A stretch of DNA of 34,254 nucleotides, from assembly GCA_030746635.1 (NCBI GenBank), contig JASLMH010000034.1, positions 1 to 34,254 of the forward strand, given 5' to 3'. The notes under the pieces were generated by a model that was not told the DNA's origin, ran no database searches, and saw only the letters and a list, made by a program, of their open reading frames with translations. Source of the DNA: Alphaproteobacteria bacterium. GTDB taxonomy: Bacteria; Pseudomonadota; Alphaproteobacteria; GCA-2731375. Shown piece after piece: positions 18,732 to 26,623 of this stretch. A program made the translations under genes and the position numbers. Each line of letters starts with the position of its first letter. Position 1 is the first letter of the stretch.

Positions 18732-20441
18732 CTAGTCCTCGTCGCCCTCGCCCATCGGGTGGCCGCCCTTCCGCATCGCCTTGGCCATCGCCTCGCGGGC
18801 CGCTTCCAACCCTTCCTCGACCACCGTCATGTCCACCTGATGGAGGCCGCGACGACGGGCGACGCCTTCGATCCGGGCCTTGGTGGCTTGGCGCATCGGC
18901 TCGGGCACCCGGGCCAGCCGCGCCAGGGCCGCCGCTTCCCAGGCCAGGGGCGCCTCCTCCTCCGCCGCTTCCGCCGTCCCCCCGACCGTCGCCGCGAGGT
19001 CCAGGAAGGGCCGGACGTGTTCGGGGCCGACCTCGGCGGATTTGGCCCGCCTGGCCGCCTTCTCGGCCCGCAGGCGGATGTTGCCGGCCATGGCCGGGTC
19101 GTTCAGGCCGGCGAGCAGGGCCTCGCCCGCCGCCGACCAGGTCAAGGGCACCAGCTCCCCGCCGCCAGCGCCGGCCGCACCCCGGCCCGGCATCATCTTC
19201 GCCGCCACCTCTTCCACCATGTCCTTGGTGATGAAGGTGTGGCCCTGTTCGGCGGCATGACGCAGTACCGCCTTGCGGGCCATGTCGCGGGCGAATTCCG
19301 GGGCCCGGTTCAACAGCGCCAGGGCCTCGTCGCTCCAGGCCGTGGTTTCCTCGGCCACCGCCTCGATTTCCGGGGTGAAGGTGACCTGCCCGAGCCAGAG
19401 ATGACAGGCGGCGTTGCGCAGCAGGTTTTCGGTGTTGCCGCCGATATCCAGCCTTTCGTCGGTATGGATGCCGGTCTTGCCCAGCAGCAGCAGGCTGGCG
19501 CCGACCTTGGCGACGTAGTCGGCGATGGCGCGGAACGGCTTGCCGTCGAGCAACCGGGCGTGCAGTTCCATGCCGTCCGCTTCGGCGATCTTCTTCGCCA
19601 CTTCGAGGTGGGATTCGTAGATCTTGGCCAGGCCGTCGTCGATCAGCTCCTCGTGCAGCTTTTCCTGTTCCTTGAAACGGAACACCTCGCCCGCCTCGTC
19701 GCTCAACACCGCGGCGATGCGGTTGAAGGCAACATAGTGGTAGTAGGGGTCGTAGACCGCCACCGCGTGCACCGGGGCATCCACCCGGCGGGCGATGTCG
19801 AAGGCGGTCTTCAAGGCGCCGTAGGAGCGGTCGGAGCCGTCCAGGCCGACCACCAGGGGGCCATCGCCGATGACCTTGGCCGGATCCTTGATCACCAGGC
19901 AATCGATCGGCGAGCGCCGGACCACCCGCTCGCAGACGGTGCCGATCAGGCTGCCCGGCACCGCGCCCAGCCCCAGGGCACCCAGGGCGATGACGTCATG
20001 TTCGCCGGTTTCCGCCGCCTCGACGATCTTGCGGTAGTTCTTGCCCTCGGGACTCAGCCGGTGATAGGGCAGGTCGATGCGCTTGGCGATGCCCTCGGCC
20101 ACGTCATGATAGGAATCGGTGATGATGTTCAGGCCGCGGCTGATCAGGTCGTCGTGCACCTCGCGCTGGTACTCCATCTCGTCTTCCTTGAGATAGCGTT
20201 CCGGCAGGCCGCCTTCCATCTGCCGAAAGCGGGCGTCGTGCAGGCGCGCCGCATAGGCGTGAATGCCGGTGATGCTGCCGCCGGCCGAGCGGGCCAGCCG
20301 GCCGGCTTCCTCGGTCGCCCGATCGGCATGGTCGGAAGCATCCAGGGCCACCAGGATCCGCCGTAGCGAAACCGGCGCGGTCGATGCCTTGCCGTCGGCC
20401 GGACCTGCTGCCGGCGATTCCGGTGATGTGGTGACGGACAT
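18732..20441 (-). CDS. Double universal-stress protein with three PCP_red-like repeats
   Basis: A 569-residue soluble protein. The first UspA domain covers ~25-187 and ends with the nucleotide-site pattern GALGLGAVPGSLIGTV. The second covers ~193-352, with VVGLDGSD at its start and GKTGIHTDERLDIGGNTENLL as the degenerate nucleotide loop. After this come three ~50-residue helical units beginning TAWSDEAL (367), LTWSAAGE (433) and LAWEAAAL (499). Each has the W-x3-A..L..p..r...r..e..A pattern of PCP_red domains. ATG 20439-20441 is chosen because GGGGGA lies eight bases upstream; an in-frame extension of 15 codons looks spurious. The shared PCP_red module with the next gene suggests a common partner. 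The catalytic or regulatory role is unknown. Confidence 0.8.
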   Translation of the reverse strand: MSVTTSPESPAAGPADGKASTAPVSLRRILVALDASDHADRATEEAGRLARSAGGSITGIHAYAARLHDARFRQMEGGLPERYLKEDEMEYQREVHDDLISRGLNIITDSYHDVAEGIAKRIDLPYHRLSPEGKNYRKIVEAAETGEHDVIALGALGLGAVPGSLIGTVCERVVRRSPIDCLVIKDPAKVIGDGPLVVGLDGSDRSYGALKTAFDIARRVDAPVHAVAVYDPYYHYVAFNRIAAVLSDEAGEVFRFKEQEKLHEELIDDGLAKIYESHLEVAKKIAEADGMELHARLLDGKPFRAIADYVAKVGASLLLLGKTGIHTDERLDIGGNTENLLRNAACHLWLGQVTFTPEIEAVAEETTAWSDEALALLNRAPEFARDMARKAVLRHAAEQGHTFITKDMVEEVAAKMMPGRGAAGAGGGELVPLTWSAAGEALLAGLNDPAMAGNIRLRAEKAARRAKSAEVGPEHVRPFLDLAATVGGTAEAAEEEAPLAWEAAALARLARVPEPMRQATKARIEGVARRRGLHQVDMTVVEEGLEAAREAMAKAMRKGGHPMGEGDED

Positions 20442-20486
20442 ATTTCTATTCCCCCGCTGCCATTCACGGCCCGGCGCGGCGCGCAA

Positions 20487-20501
20487 CCGTCGGCCCGACG
20501 G
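20487..20501. promoter_or_regulatory. 15-bp palindrome upstream of the stress-protein gene
   Basis: CCGTCGG-C-CCGACGG is a perfect 7-bp dyad with one central base, in the 89-base gap between the 74-aa protein gene and the UspA-PCP_red gene. The central spacer is too short for an RNA hairpin loop, so a dimeric protein site is more likely than a terminator. No clear promoter was found beside it. Confidence 0.3.
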
Positions 20502-20530
20502 ACCATATACCCCATGTAACGCTGACTAGA

Positions 20531-20755
20531 CTATCCGGCCCGGTTCTTGCGTATCAGTCCCAAGGCATAGAAGAATGCGCCGCCGCCGAGCAGGAATATA
20601 TAGAACTCGCTGGGTTCGCCCCCGCCGCGCCACGACAACATGCTGTCCATGCCGCCCAGGAAGATCAACACCACGCCGAACAGCCGTGTCTTGACGCCGC
20701 GCCGGGGCTTGGTTTCGGCGGCCTCGATGGTGTCGATGTGGGCGGAGCGGCTCAT
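20531..20755 (-). CDS. 74-residue membrane protein of the oxidase locus
   Basis: A small protein with a basic start (KPRRGVKTR), a hydrophobic segment VFGVV-type at about 27-42 (LFGVVLIFLGGMDSML), and a second at about 52-66 (FYIFLLGGGAFFYALGLI), ending RKNRAG. Two helices with both ends inside are likely. I do not recognise a family. ATG 20753-20755 overlaps the stop of the diheme-EBDH gene by four bases (ATGA), a coupling that argues it is real and part of the complex or its assembly. A longer upstream in-frame reading would run into the preceding gene and is not favoured. Confidence 0.75.
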   Translation of the reverse strand: MSRSAHIDTIEAAETKPRRGVKTRLFGVVLIFLGGMDSMLSWRGGGEPSEFYIFLLGGGAFFYALGLIRKNRAG

Positions 20756-22293
20756 GCCGCCTCGCCCGGCCGGGCGGCGCCACGGGCCCACCAGACCAGC
20801 GCCCCGAACACCAGCAGCGCCACCACGATGCCCGAGATGTAGGGCTCGGCGCTGGCGGAAGGCTCCAGTTGCAGCCAATACCAGGTGGTGATGGTCTGCC
20901 GACTGTCGATTTCGCTGTTGCTGCCGTCCCAATTGGCGAAGGCGATGGGAATGAAGCGGCCTTCCTCGAACTGCAAGTCGTTCTCGGCGTCATCGGTGGT
21001 CAGACTACGCTTCATGATCACCCGCCAGGTGCCGTCCTGGTAGCCGCTGCCGGTGGTCAGGCCGCCACCGCCGTCCTCGCGCGGCGTCTGCTGCGCCATG
21101 CCCAGGCCGTCCAACATCGCCACGGCGGCTTCCGCCTCGGTGGTGCCGGAGGTCCAGTGCCACAGGTTGACCGGATGGCCGGCATCGCCCTTGAGGAAAT
21201 AGGGTTTCTCGGCGCCGAGCGGGATGGTCACCGGGAACTGCATCATGACAGCGTCCTGGCCCATCTCCGGGTCGGCGATGCTTTCGGCCTTGGCATCGCC
21301 GGGGATGCTCTTGGTGCGGTCGTCCCATTCCAGCAGGAAGGCGATGTCGCGCTCGTTGTACAGCGCCCGCACCGAGATGGTGTCGTTGGCCGGAGTGAAG
21401 AAGCGGTCCTTGGCGATGATCTGCGGCACCAGCATGAAGGTTACCGGTTCGCTCTGCAGCCAGGCCTGGTCGTCGATCGCCGCCGGTATTTCGCCGTCGA
21501 TCCGCTTGGCCTTGACCACGGTGTTCTCCGGCCGCACCTCCAGGCCCTTCTTGGTCAGGGCGACGACGTAATTGGCGATGTGCCAGCGCTCCTCGACGCT
21601 GAGTTTCTTCTTGCTTTTCGGATCGGCGAACGACGGCATCTGCGTATTCGGAATGCCGACCGATATGCGGGCGTAGATGTCCTTCGGATCGCTGCTGGCC
21701 CGATAGGTCCAGGGCTTGGTCAGGTTGCGTGGCCAGGTCCGATCGCCGTTGTCGTTCTTCAGCTTCTTGATGGCGTCGCCCTTGCCCTCGGCGCCGTGGC
21801 ATTCCGAACAGCGATCGCCGTCATGGAACAGCTTGCGCCCCTTCTCGACGCTGTCCTCCGAGGTTGCCACCTGGCTGCCGTAGTCCAACTGTTTGCTGGG
21901 GGTTTCCTCCTCCAATCCGGCGTAGATCTTGAGGTGCGCGACGAGGTCCCAGATCTCCTGCTCCGACAGCATGTCCGACCAGCCCGGCATGGCGGTGCCC
22001 GGCATGCCGTCGCGGATCATCCGGAACAGATCGTCGTCATTGGGGATGTCGTCGTCGAAGGCCGTGGTCTTGATCTTGTACAGGCCCAGGGTGAAGTCAC
22101 GCGGCGGCGGGATCAGGTACTCCGCCGCCGGTCCCAGACCGTCGCCTTCCTCGCCGTGACAGCCCAGGCAGCGTTTCTCATAGATCTTTTCGCCATTCTC
22201 GGCATTGCCCGGCTTGGCCTGCACCGGTGCCGCCAGCCCGCAGACGACGACCAGGGCGGCCGCGAGGATCAGTTTCATCGCTACGCCCCGCAT
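20752..22293 (-). CDS. Diheme cytochrome c fused to ethylbenzene-dehydrogenase gamma-like domain (copy 1)
   Basis: A 513-residue exported protein. A signal peptide lies within residues 1-26. Two cytochrome c domains follow, with heme sites Cys42-His46 (CLGCH) and Cys162-His166 (CSECH), each followed by a Met-containing ligand loop (MPGTAMPGW; TQMPSF). Residues ~265-478 resemble the b-heme-binding gamma subunit domain of ethylbenzene/DMSO dehydrogenase-type enzymes (AVMMQFPV, EKPYFLKGD, VNLWHW, GTWRVIMKR). A C-terminal transmembrane helix at 484-502 anchors it. ATG 22291-22293 is chosen because its A is the last base of the preceding stop codon (TGATG) and GGGAG lies eight bases upstream. It could relay electrons across three hemes. 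Its paralogue is at 27338-29029. Confidence 0.85.
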   Translation of the reverse strand: MRGVAMKLILAAALVVVCGLAAPVQAKPGNAENGEKIYEKRCLGCHGEEGDGLGPAAEYLIPPPRDFTLGLYKIKTTAFDDDIPNDDDLFRMIRDGMPGTAMPGWSDMLSEQEIWDLVAHLKIYAGLEEETPSKQLDYGSQVATSEDSVEKGRKLFHDGDRCSECHGAEGKGDAIKKLKNDNGDRTWPRNLTKPWTYRASSDPKDIYARISVGIPNTQMPSFADPKSKKKLSVEERWHIANYVVALTKKGLEVRPENTVVKAKRIDGEIPAAIDDQAWLQSEPVTFMLVPQIIAKDRFFTPANDTISVRALYNERDIAFLLEWDDRTKSIPGDAKAESIADPEMGQDAVMMQFPVTIPLGAEKPYFLKGDAGHPVNLWHWTSGTTEAEAAVAMLDGLGMAQQTPREDGGGGLTTGSGYQDGTWRVIMKRSLTTDDAENDLQFEEGRFIPIAFANWDGSNSEIDSRQTITTWYWLQLEPSASAEPYISGIVVALLVFGALVWWARGAARPGEAA

Positions 22294-23069
22294 CACTCGT
22301 GCTCCCAACTACGCGGGGCGTGCCCGGTATAATCGTACAGGTACAGGATGACCTGCCAGGTCTCCTCCTCGCTGAGGAAATCCTGCCAGATCGGCATCGA
22401 GGAAATCCAAGGGGCGGCCTCCTTGGGCAGCCCCGGCCCGCCGGTGGCGATGCGCCAGAACAGATAGGATTCCTGCAATTGCGCGATGGTGCCGACGTCC
22501 TGGAAATTGGCCGGCACCGGGTTCAGGCCCTGGGCATAGGGTCCCCGGCCGTCCAACTTGTCGCCGTGGCAATACTGGCAGTTCTCGATGTAGACGGCCG
22601 CACCCGCGGCGACCATCTCGGCGAACGCCTCGGGATCCTCCTTCTGGAGTTTCCGGTAGGGGTTCTCCAGGGTCAGCAGGTTGAACCGCTTGTCGTAGGC
22701 CTTCACCGTCGACGGCGGCGCCGGATGAATGCTACGCAGTTCCAGCGGCGCCTCGGGCTTCGGCGTGCGGAGCTGATAGGTATAGAAGCCCAGGGCCAGC
22801 GGCAGCACCACGAAGACGACGTTGCGCAGCCACTTCCGCGATGGGTCCTCGACCAGCGCCTTGATCGGCGCCACCAGTTCCCGGGTGCCGTCCTCGGTGA
22901 AGGTGAAGGCCATGAAGGTGCCGGCCAGCACGAAGAACATGTACATGGTCATCAGGCTGGCCGGGATCAGTTGGCCCAGCAGAACGTCGAAGATCAGCCG
23001 CGTTACGGCGTAGACCACCACCGGCACCAGGACGAACTGCAGCAGCCTGGGTATTCTGAACGCTTTCAC
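22293..23069 (-). CDS. Membrane-bound monoheme cytochrome c (copy 1)
   Basis: A 258-residue protein. Three hydrophobic segments (about 10-30, 36-56, 82-99) are separated by a short charged loop with EDGTRELVAPIKAL. The C-terminal periplasmic domain carries one c-heme site Cys164-His168 (CQYCH) followed by GDKLDGRGP and, further on, SSMPIW, the likely distal Met. The membrane part may bind quinone or dock to the bd-like subunit; this is not shown by the sequence. GTG 23067-23069 is the start, 13 bases after the diheme cytochrome gene. Stop and next start overlap as TGATG. The same three-gene block recurs at 27338-30991. Confidence 0.85.
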   Translation of the reverse strand: MKAFRIPRLLQFVLVPVVVYAVTRLIFDVLLGQLIPASLMTMYMFFVLAGTFMAFTFTEDGTRELVAPIKALVEDPSRKWLRNVVFVVLPLALGFYTYQLRTPKPEAPLELRSIHPAPPSTVKAYDKRFNLLTLENPYRKLQKEDPEAFAEMVAAGAAVYIENCQYCHGDKLDGRGPYAQGLNPVPANFQDVGTIAQLQESYLFWRIATGGPGLPKEAAPWISSMPIWQDFLSEEETWQVILYLYDYTGHAPRSWEHE

Positions 23070-23082
23070 GACCCTATCCCCG

Positions 23083-23895
23083 TCACTTCAACGACGCCAG
23101 GTAGTCGAGCAGCAACTCCAACTCGCTGGCGTAGAGTTGGCTGCCATAATCGGGCGGCATCTGATCGGCTTCGTAGCCCTTGGCGATATCGGCGTTCGGG
23201 TCCAGGATCGAGCGCCGCAAATAGGCCCGATCGAACTTGCCGCCGATCAATGTCAAATCGGGGCCGACATCGCCCTCCTCGCCGGCCACTATGTGACAGG
23301 CGCCGCAGGTGAATTCGCTGACGATCTCCTCGGGGCTGGTCAGGGCGGTGCGCTGTTCCTCTTCATCCTCCTCGTCCGCCTCGTCGGCGTCGGTCGGGAT
23401 TTCCACCGTAATCTCGGCGCCGCCGGACTCCTGGAGGTAGGCGATCACCGCCGCCATTTCCGCCTCGGACAGGCCGATCGATCCGGTCGAGACATCGGGC
23501 ATCGGACTGACCGTGTCGTTGGTGCCCTTCTTGCCGAAGCCGACGACCACGTAGGCCGAGGGTTCGACCATGGATTCCATCAGGTAACCTTCCAGATCCT
23601 CGGCTTCGCCCTCGTACTTCTCGTCGGCCAGGCGCTGCTTGGTCAGTTCGACGACCTGTTCCAACAGCGGCGCGCGGCCGCCGACGGCGTTGTGGCACAA
23701 GGTGCAGGTACCCTTGCCGTTGACGATCCTTTCGCCCAGAGCGACGAAGCTCTCCATGGTCATCGCGCCCAGGTCCAGCTTCTCTTCCTTGGGCGGTGGT
23801 GCCGGAACGATTTCCGGGATGCCGTAGTTGGCGTACACGGCGAACAGGCTGATGGTCAGCAGGCTGAAGGCGACGACGATCAGGAAATTCTTCAT
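23083..23895 (-). CDS. Membrane-anchored diheme cytochrome c (copy 1)
   Basis: A 270-residue protein with an N-terminal helix (about 3-21) as an uncleaved anchor or signal, a Pro-rich neck (PEIVPAPPP), and two cytochrome c domains. Their heme sites are Cys64-His68 (CTLCH) and Cys197-His201 (CGACH), with Met-bearing loops SPMPDV and QMPPDY as probable distal ligands. Between them lies a strongly acidic linker (about 169-181). The start overlaps the stop of the bd-like subunit by four bases (ATGA), so the two are co-translated. It is the probable electron entry or exit partner of that subunit. It corresponds to 30008-30991 in the second module, but ends without the extra C-terminal domain seen there. 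Confidence 0.88.
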   Translation of the reverse strand: MKNFLIVVAFSLLTISLFAVYANYGIPEIVPAPPPKEEKLDLGAMTMESFVALGERIVNGKGTCTLCHNAVGGRAPLLEQVVELTKQRLADEKYEGEAEDLEGYLMESMVEPSAYVVVGFGKKGTNDTVSPMPDVSTGSIGLSEAEMAAVIAYLQESGGAEITVEIPTDADEADEEDEEEQRTALTSPEEIVSEFTCGACHIVAGEEGDVGPDLTLIGGKFDRAYLRRSILDPNADIAKGYEADQMPPDYGSQLYASELELLLDYLASLK

Positions 23896-25760
23896 GCCTG
23901 CTGCTCCTTCCAGTATCCGGAAGGTTCAGCCTTGCTGCCACTGACCTGGGCCAGCCAGAAGACGAAGATCACCATGGTCATGAAGATGACCGTGCCGACC
24001 GAAACCACGTTGGCCGCGTAGCCGAGCGTCGGGGTGAAGGCATCGGGCGAATTGTCGCGCATGATGTCGACCACGTGCCAATGCTGGCGGATGCCCGAAC
24101 GGATGTAGCCCATCAACCCCATCAGCCAGGTGAAGGCCACGGCGAGCAGGAACAGGGCATATTGCGACCGGCCCGGTACCCGGCCCCAGTGCAGGGGGGC
24201 GACGTCCTTGGCGCCGCGATACATGAAGTAGTCGATCAGGGTGCTGATCACGATCACCACCAGGGTAGTCAGCACCTGCGGGATCGAGGCCGCCACCTTG
24301 TACACGGTGTTGGTGAAATAGCCGTGGTAGATGCCCAGGAAGAAGATATTGGCGATGCCGGTGGTGAACAGGGCGACTTGGATGGCGTTGCCCATTCTCA
24401 CCCAGTTGGCGGTGGCGACCCGGTTGGCCCGGCGATAGATCAGGAAACTCAGGGCGGTGAACAGGATCATTACGTTCACCGCCGTGTTCTTGGCCGGCAT
24501 GATGCCCAGGGGGCCAAGGTATTTGTGATACGGGCCGCCCAGCGCCTTCAGCTCCTCGTTGCTCAGCACCAGGGTGTGTGGCGTGAACCAGACCAGGAAG
24601 GCGCCGACCAGGACGATGGCGATGTACTTGATGTAGTGGTTGTAGCGCACCGCGCCGTCGCTGCGTCCCATGCCGCACCACAGGTAGTAGTTGGCCGACA
24701 GGAACAGGGTACCGATCAGCACCGCCTGGATGATGAACAGCCAGGCGAAGATGCCGCCCATCAGGGTGATGCCCATCTGTTGGCTGTAGGCATAGATCTC
24801 GGCCGACAGGTAATAGCCGGCGAAGGGCAACGGCAGCAGGGCGCAGATGGCGATGAAGTTGGCGTTGTAGCCCATCCAGTCGTAATGCGCCCGTTCCTCC
24901 GCCCGCCGGGCCGAGAGGAACTTGAAGGCGGCATAGGCGCCGACGACGGAGCCGCCATAGGCGATGTTGGCGACGAAGCGATGCAGGTTGATCGGGTTCC
25001 ACAGGTAATTGTGCAGGGCGACCATGGTATCGCCCTGGAACACGCCGGCCGGATCGACGCCGGCCGGGCTCATCATGAAGGTCAGCCAGCCGTTCGCCAG
25101 GAACATCAACAAGGTGCCGACGCCGTTCAGCAGCAGGCCCAGGGACAGATGCAGCCACTTCTTGAACGGCCCCTGCAGCCAGTGCCAACCGTAGTAGTAG
25201 ATGTACAGACAGGCGCTCTCGGCGAAGAAGATGAGCGCGTAGTAGAACATCGTCTCCTTGAAGATCGTCGACAGGTACAGGAACAGATCGGGATAGAAGA
25301 CCAACAAGCTGAAGGCCAGCAGGCCGCCCAGGATCGCCGTCAGCGAATAGGCGGTGATCGATACCTTGATGAATTCGTAGGCCATGTCGTCGTAGCGCTT
25401 TTCGCGCGTGGCCATGCCGATCGCCTCGATGATGAAGACGAAAATCGGCACCGCCAGGACGAAGGCGGCGAACCAAAGGTGCAACTGCGCCACCAGCCAG
25501 ACCACCACCCGGCTGTTGACGCCGGCGATCTGCGGGTAGTCGGCGGCGGTCGTTTTCGGCGCCGGGGCATATGGCGATTCCGCCGCGCCGTTGGCCTCGG
25601 CCGCGCCGTCGGACTCGGTTGCGGCATCAGTGGTCGTTTCGTCGGCCGCCAGGGCGCTTTGCCAATCCAACTGCCCAAGGTCGATCGGCAGCAACCAAAG
25701 GATCGCGCCGAACAGCAACAGCAGGCCGGCCCAGGTGACATAACGGCTACGCCTGGTCAT
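23892..25760 (-). CDS. Cytochrome bd-like oxidase subunit I homologue A1
   Basis: A 622-residue membrane protein with an N-terminal signal or anchor helix, an Ala/Glu/Pro-rich exported linker (~37-75), and about 13-14 transmembrane segments. The first helices resemble CydA: His94 in AQLHLWF (heme-ligand position of CydA His19), Glu181 in FFAESACLYIYYYGW (CydA FFLEST region), LANGWLTFMMSPAG (CydA ANGWMQ), and His260 in NLHRFVAN (CydA His186). CydA's Q-loop is replaced by a hydrophobic stretch. Two further histidines, His395 (FTPH) and His562 (HWH), are shared with A2. ATG at 25758-25760 is preferred to an ATG 11 codons upstream because GGAG precedes it and the micro-ORF stop lies 25 bases before. 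Probable terminal-oxidase-like core; electron donor uncertain. Confidence 0.85.
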   Translation of the reverse strand: MTRRSRYVTWAGLLLLFGAILWLLPIDLGQLDWQSALAADETTTDAATESDGAAEANGAAESPYAPAPKTTAADYPQIAGVNSRVVVWLVAQLHLWFAAFVLAVPIFVFIIEAIGMATREKRYDDMAYEFIKVSITAYSLTAILGGLLAFSLLVFYPDLFLYLSTIFKETMFYYALIFFAESACLYIYYYGWHWLQGPFKKWLHLSLGLLLNGVGTLLMFLANGWLTFMMSPAGVDPAGVFQGDTMVALHNYLWNPINLHRFVANIAYGGSVVGAYAAFKFLSARRAEERAHYDWMGYNANFIAICALLPLPFAGYYLSAEIYAYSQQMGITLMGGIFAWLFIIQAVLIGTLFLSANYYLWCGMGRSDGAVRYNHYIKYIAIVLVGAFLVWFTPHTLVLSNEELKALGGPYHKYLGPLGIMPAKNTAVNVMILFTALSFLIYRRANRVATANWVRMGNAIQVALFTTGIANIFFLGIYHGYFTNTVYKVAASIPQVLTTLVVIVISTLIDYFMYRGAKDVAPLHWGRVPGRSQYALFLLAVAFTWLMGLMGYIRSGIRQHWHVVDIMRDNSPDAFTPTLGYAANVVSVGTVIFMTMVIFVFWLAQVSGSKAEPSGYWKEQQA

Positions 25761-25785
25761 CGCTCCCGATACTCCGGATACGCAC

Positions 25786-25902
25786 TCAGCCATGGAAGAA
25801 CAGGCCCAGGCCCTGGAGGTTCATGATCAACAGATCAAGGCCAAGAAATCCGACGGTAAACACCGCCAGGGCGATGACAAACGGCAGCAGATAGTCCTTC
25901 AA
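25786..25902 (-). CDS. 38-residue single-helix micro-protein upstream of A1
   Basis: A tiny ORF reading MKDYLLPFVIALAVFTVG onward to a terminal FFHG. One transmembrane helix spans about residues 5-27, with a short amphipathic end. The start is TTG at 25900-25902 and is supported by GAGGAGGGG five bases upstream, a very strong ribosome-binding site. It ends 25 bases before the bd-like subunit start. Canonical bd oxidases carry single-helix subunits of similar size (CydX, CydH), but this sequence shows no clear similarity to them, so a subunit role is inference from size, topology and position. Confidence 0.65.
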   Translation of the reverse strand: MKDYLLPFVIALAVFTVGFLGLDLLIMNLQGLGLFFHG

Positions 25903-25940
25903 CTCGACCCCTCCTCGTCAGGCCGGGAGCCCGCCGGCCT

Positions 25941-26048
25941 CTACAAAAACCACCAAAAGAACGCCAGCACACAGATCGCCGTCACCGTGAACACGGCGGG
26001 ACCGGCCCAGGCCAGCAGGTTCGGTGTTTGCTTGTCGTTGTTGCTCAT
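25941..26048 (-). CDS. 35-residue single-helix micro-protein
   Basis: The ORF begins MSNNDKQTPNLLAW, with a hydrophobic helix at about 12-35 that ends FFWWFL at the stop codon. GAGG lies five bases before the ATG at 26046-26048. It is 38 bases upstream of the 38-residue ORF and probably in the same transcript as A1. A polar N-terminus followed by a helix to the very end suggests an inner-membrane anchor or accessory helix for the oxidase complex. Short length alone limits certainty. Confidence 0.6.
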   Translation of the reverse strand: MSNNDKQTPNLLAWAGPAVFTVTAICVLAFFWWFL

Positions 26049-26069
26049 GGCAGCCTCGTCAACGCGCGA

Positions 26070-26099
26070 TTGACACGGGACGTTGGCCCTGGCTAGGTT
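26070..26099 (+). promoter_or_regulatory. Plus-strand promoter of the 34-residue ORF
   Basis: A perfect TTGACA (26070-26075) is followed after 18 bases by TAGGTT (26094-26099). The expected start site, 6-9 bases on, falls at or just before the ATG at 26108, so the transcript would have almost no leader. Confidence 0.45.
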
Positions 26100-26107
26100 G
26101 CCGGCCG

Positions 26108-26212
26108 ATGAAGCTGGGCAGAAAACTCAACATCGCGGATGGCGTCATTTTCATGGGCGCGGCGATCAACGTCGTGGTCATTGTCCTGATCGTCTATTAC
26201 TTCGTGCTCTAG
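26108..26212 (+). CDS. 34-residue single-helix micro-protein on the opposite strand
   Basis: The ORF starts MKLGRKLNIADGVIF and continues as one long hydrophobic helix (about 11-34) ending YYFVL. Third codon positions are mostly G or C, as in neighbouring real genes, while the minus-strand frames here are broken by stops. It is the only plus-strand gene in the 18-kb respiratory locus, sitting between the two modules and converging on the monoheme cytochrome gene (21-base gap). No good ribosome-binding site is seen; with the promoter at 26070-26099 it may be leaderless. Function unknown. Confidence 0.6.
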   Translation: MKLGRKLNIADGVIFMGAAINVVVIVLIVYYFVL

Positions 26213-26233
26213 CAATGCCGGCGGCCACCGCCG

Positions 26234-26602
26234 CTAGCCCTGTTTGCCCTTGCACTGACACAATTTGCGCAGATGCCCGACCAGGGCATCGACCTCGGCG
26301 TCCGTCAGGGTCTTGCTCCAGGGCGGCATCATCGGCGATTTGCTTGCCGCCGGCCCGCCGTCCATCACCACGTTCTTCATGTCGGCGTCCGTCAGCTTGT
26401 TCATCTCGGCCGCACTGGTGAAGTTGCGGGGGCTGACCGGGAAGTCCTTGGTCACGTTGGGGCCGTCGCCCTTGCCGGTCAGGCCATGGCATTGGGCGCA
26501 ATAGAATTTGTACATCACCTCGGCATCCTCGGCCTCGGCCGGCGCCGCTGTGGCGAACGCGGCACCGATGAGGGCCGCGGCGATCATGGTTTTCTTCAAC
26601 AT
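26234..26602 (-). CDS. Small periplasmic monoheme cytochrome c
   Basis: A 122-residue protein with a signal peptide ending near AEAEDAE (residues 1-25) and one class I-like cytochrome c domain. The heme site is Cys35-His39 (CAQCH), with the probable axial Met in the loop SPMMPPW. It ends with an odd Cys-Gln-Cys-Lys tail. I place the start at ATG 26600-26602, nine bases after GGGAG; an ATG three codons earlier abuts that site and is less likely. A soluble shuttle between the complexes of this locus is the natural role. It is 21 bases after the diheme gene at 26624. Confidence 0.88.
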   Translation of the reverse strand: MLKKTMIAAALIGAAFATAAPAEAEDAEVMYKFYCAQCHGLTGKGDGPNVTKDFPVSPRNFTSAAEMNKLTDADMKNVVMDGGPAASKSPMMPPWSKTLTDAEVDALVGHLRKLCQCKGKQG

Positions 26603-26623
26603 CTTTTGCATCTCCCGCCCCGG

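Noticed and set aside
18249..20366. 705-codon plus-strand open frame opposite the stress-protein and radical SAM genes
   Set aside because: Antisense shadow with no domain character; the minus-strand genes have clear motifs.
25792..26073. 93-codon plus-strand ORF at the A1 start
   Set aside because: Polar, low-complexity frame lying across two well-supported minus-strand micro-ORFs with ribosome-binding sites.
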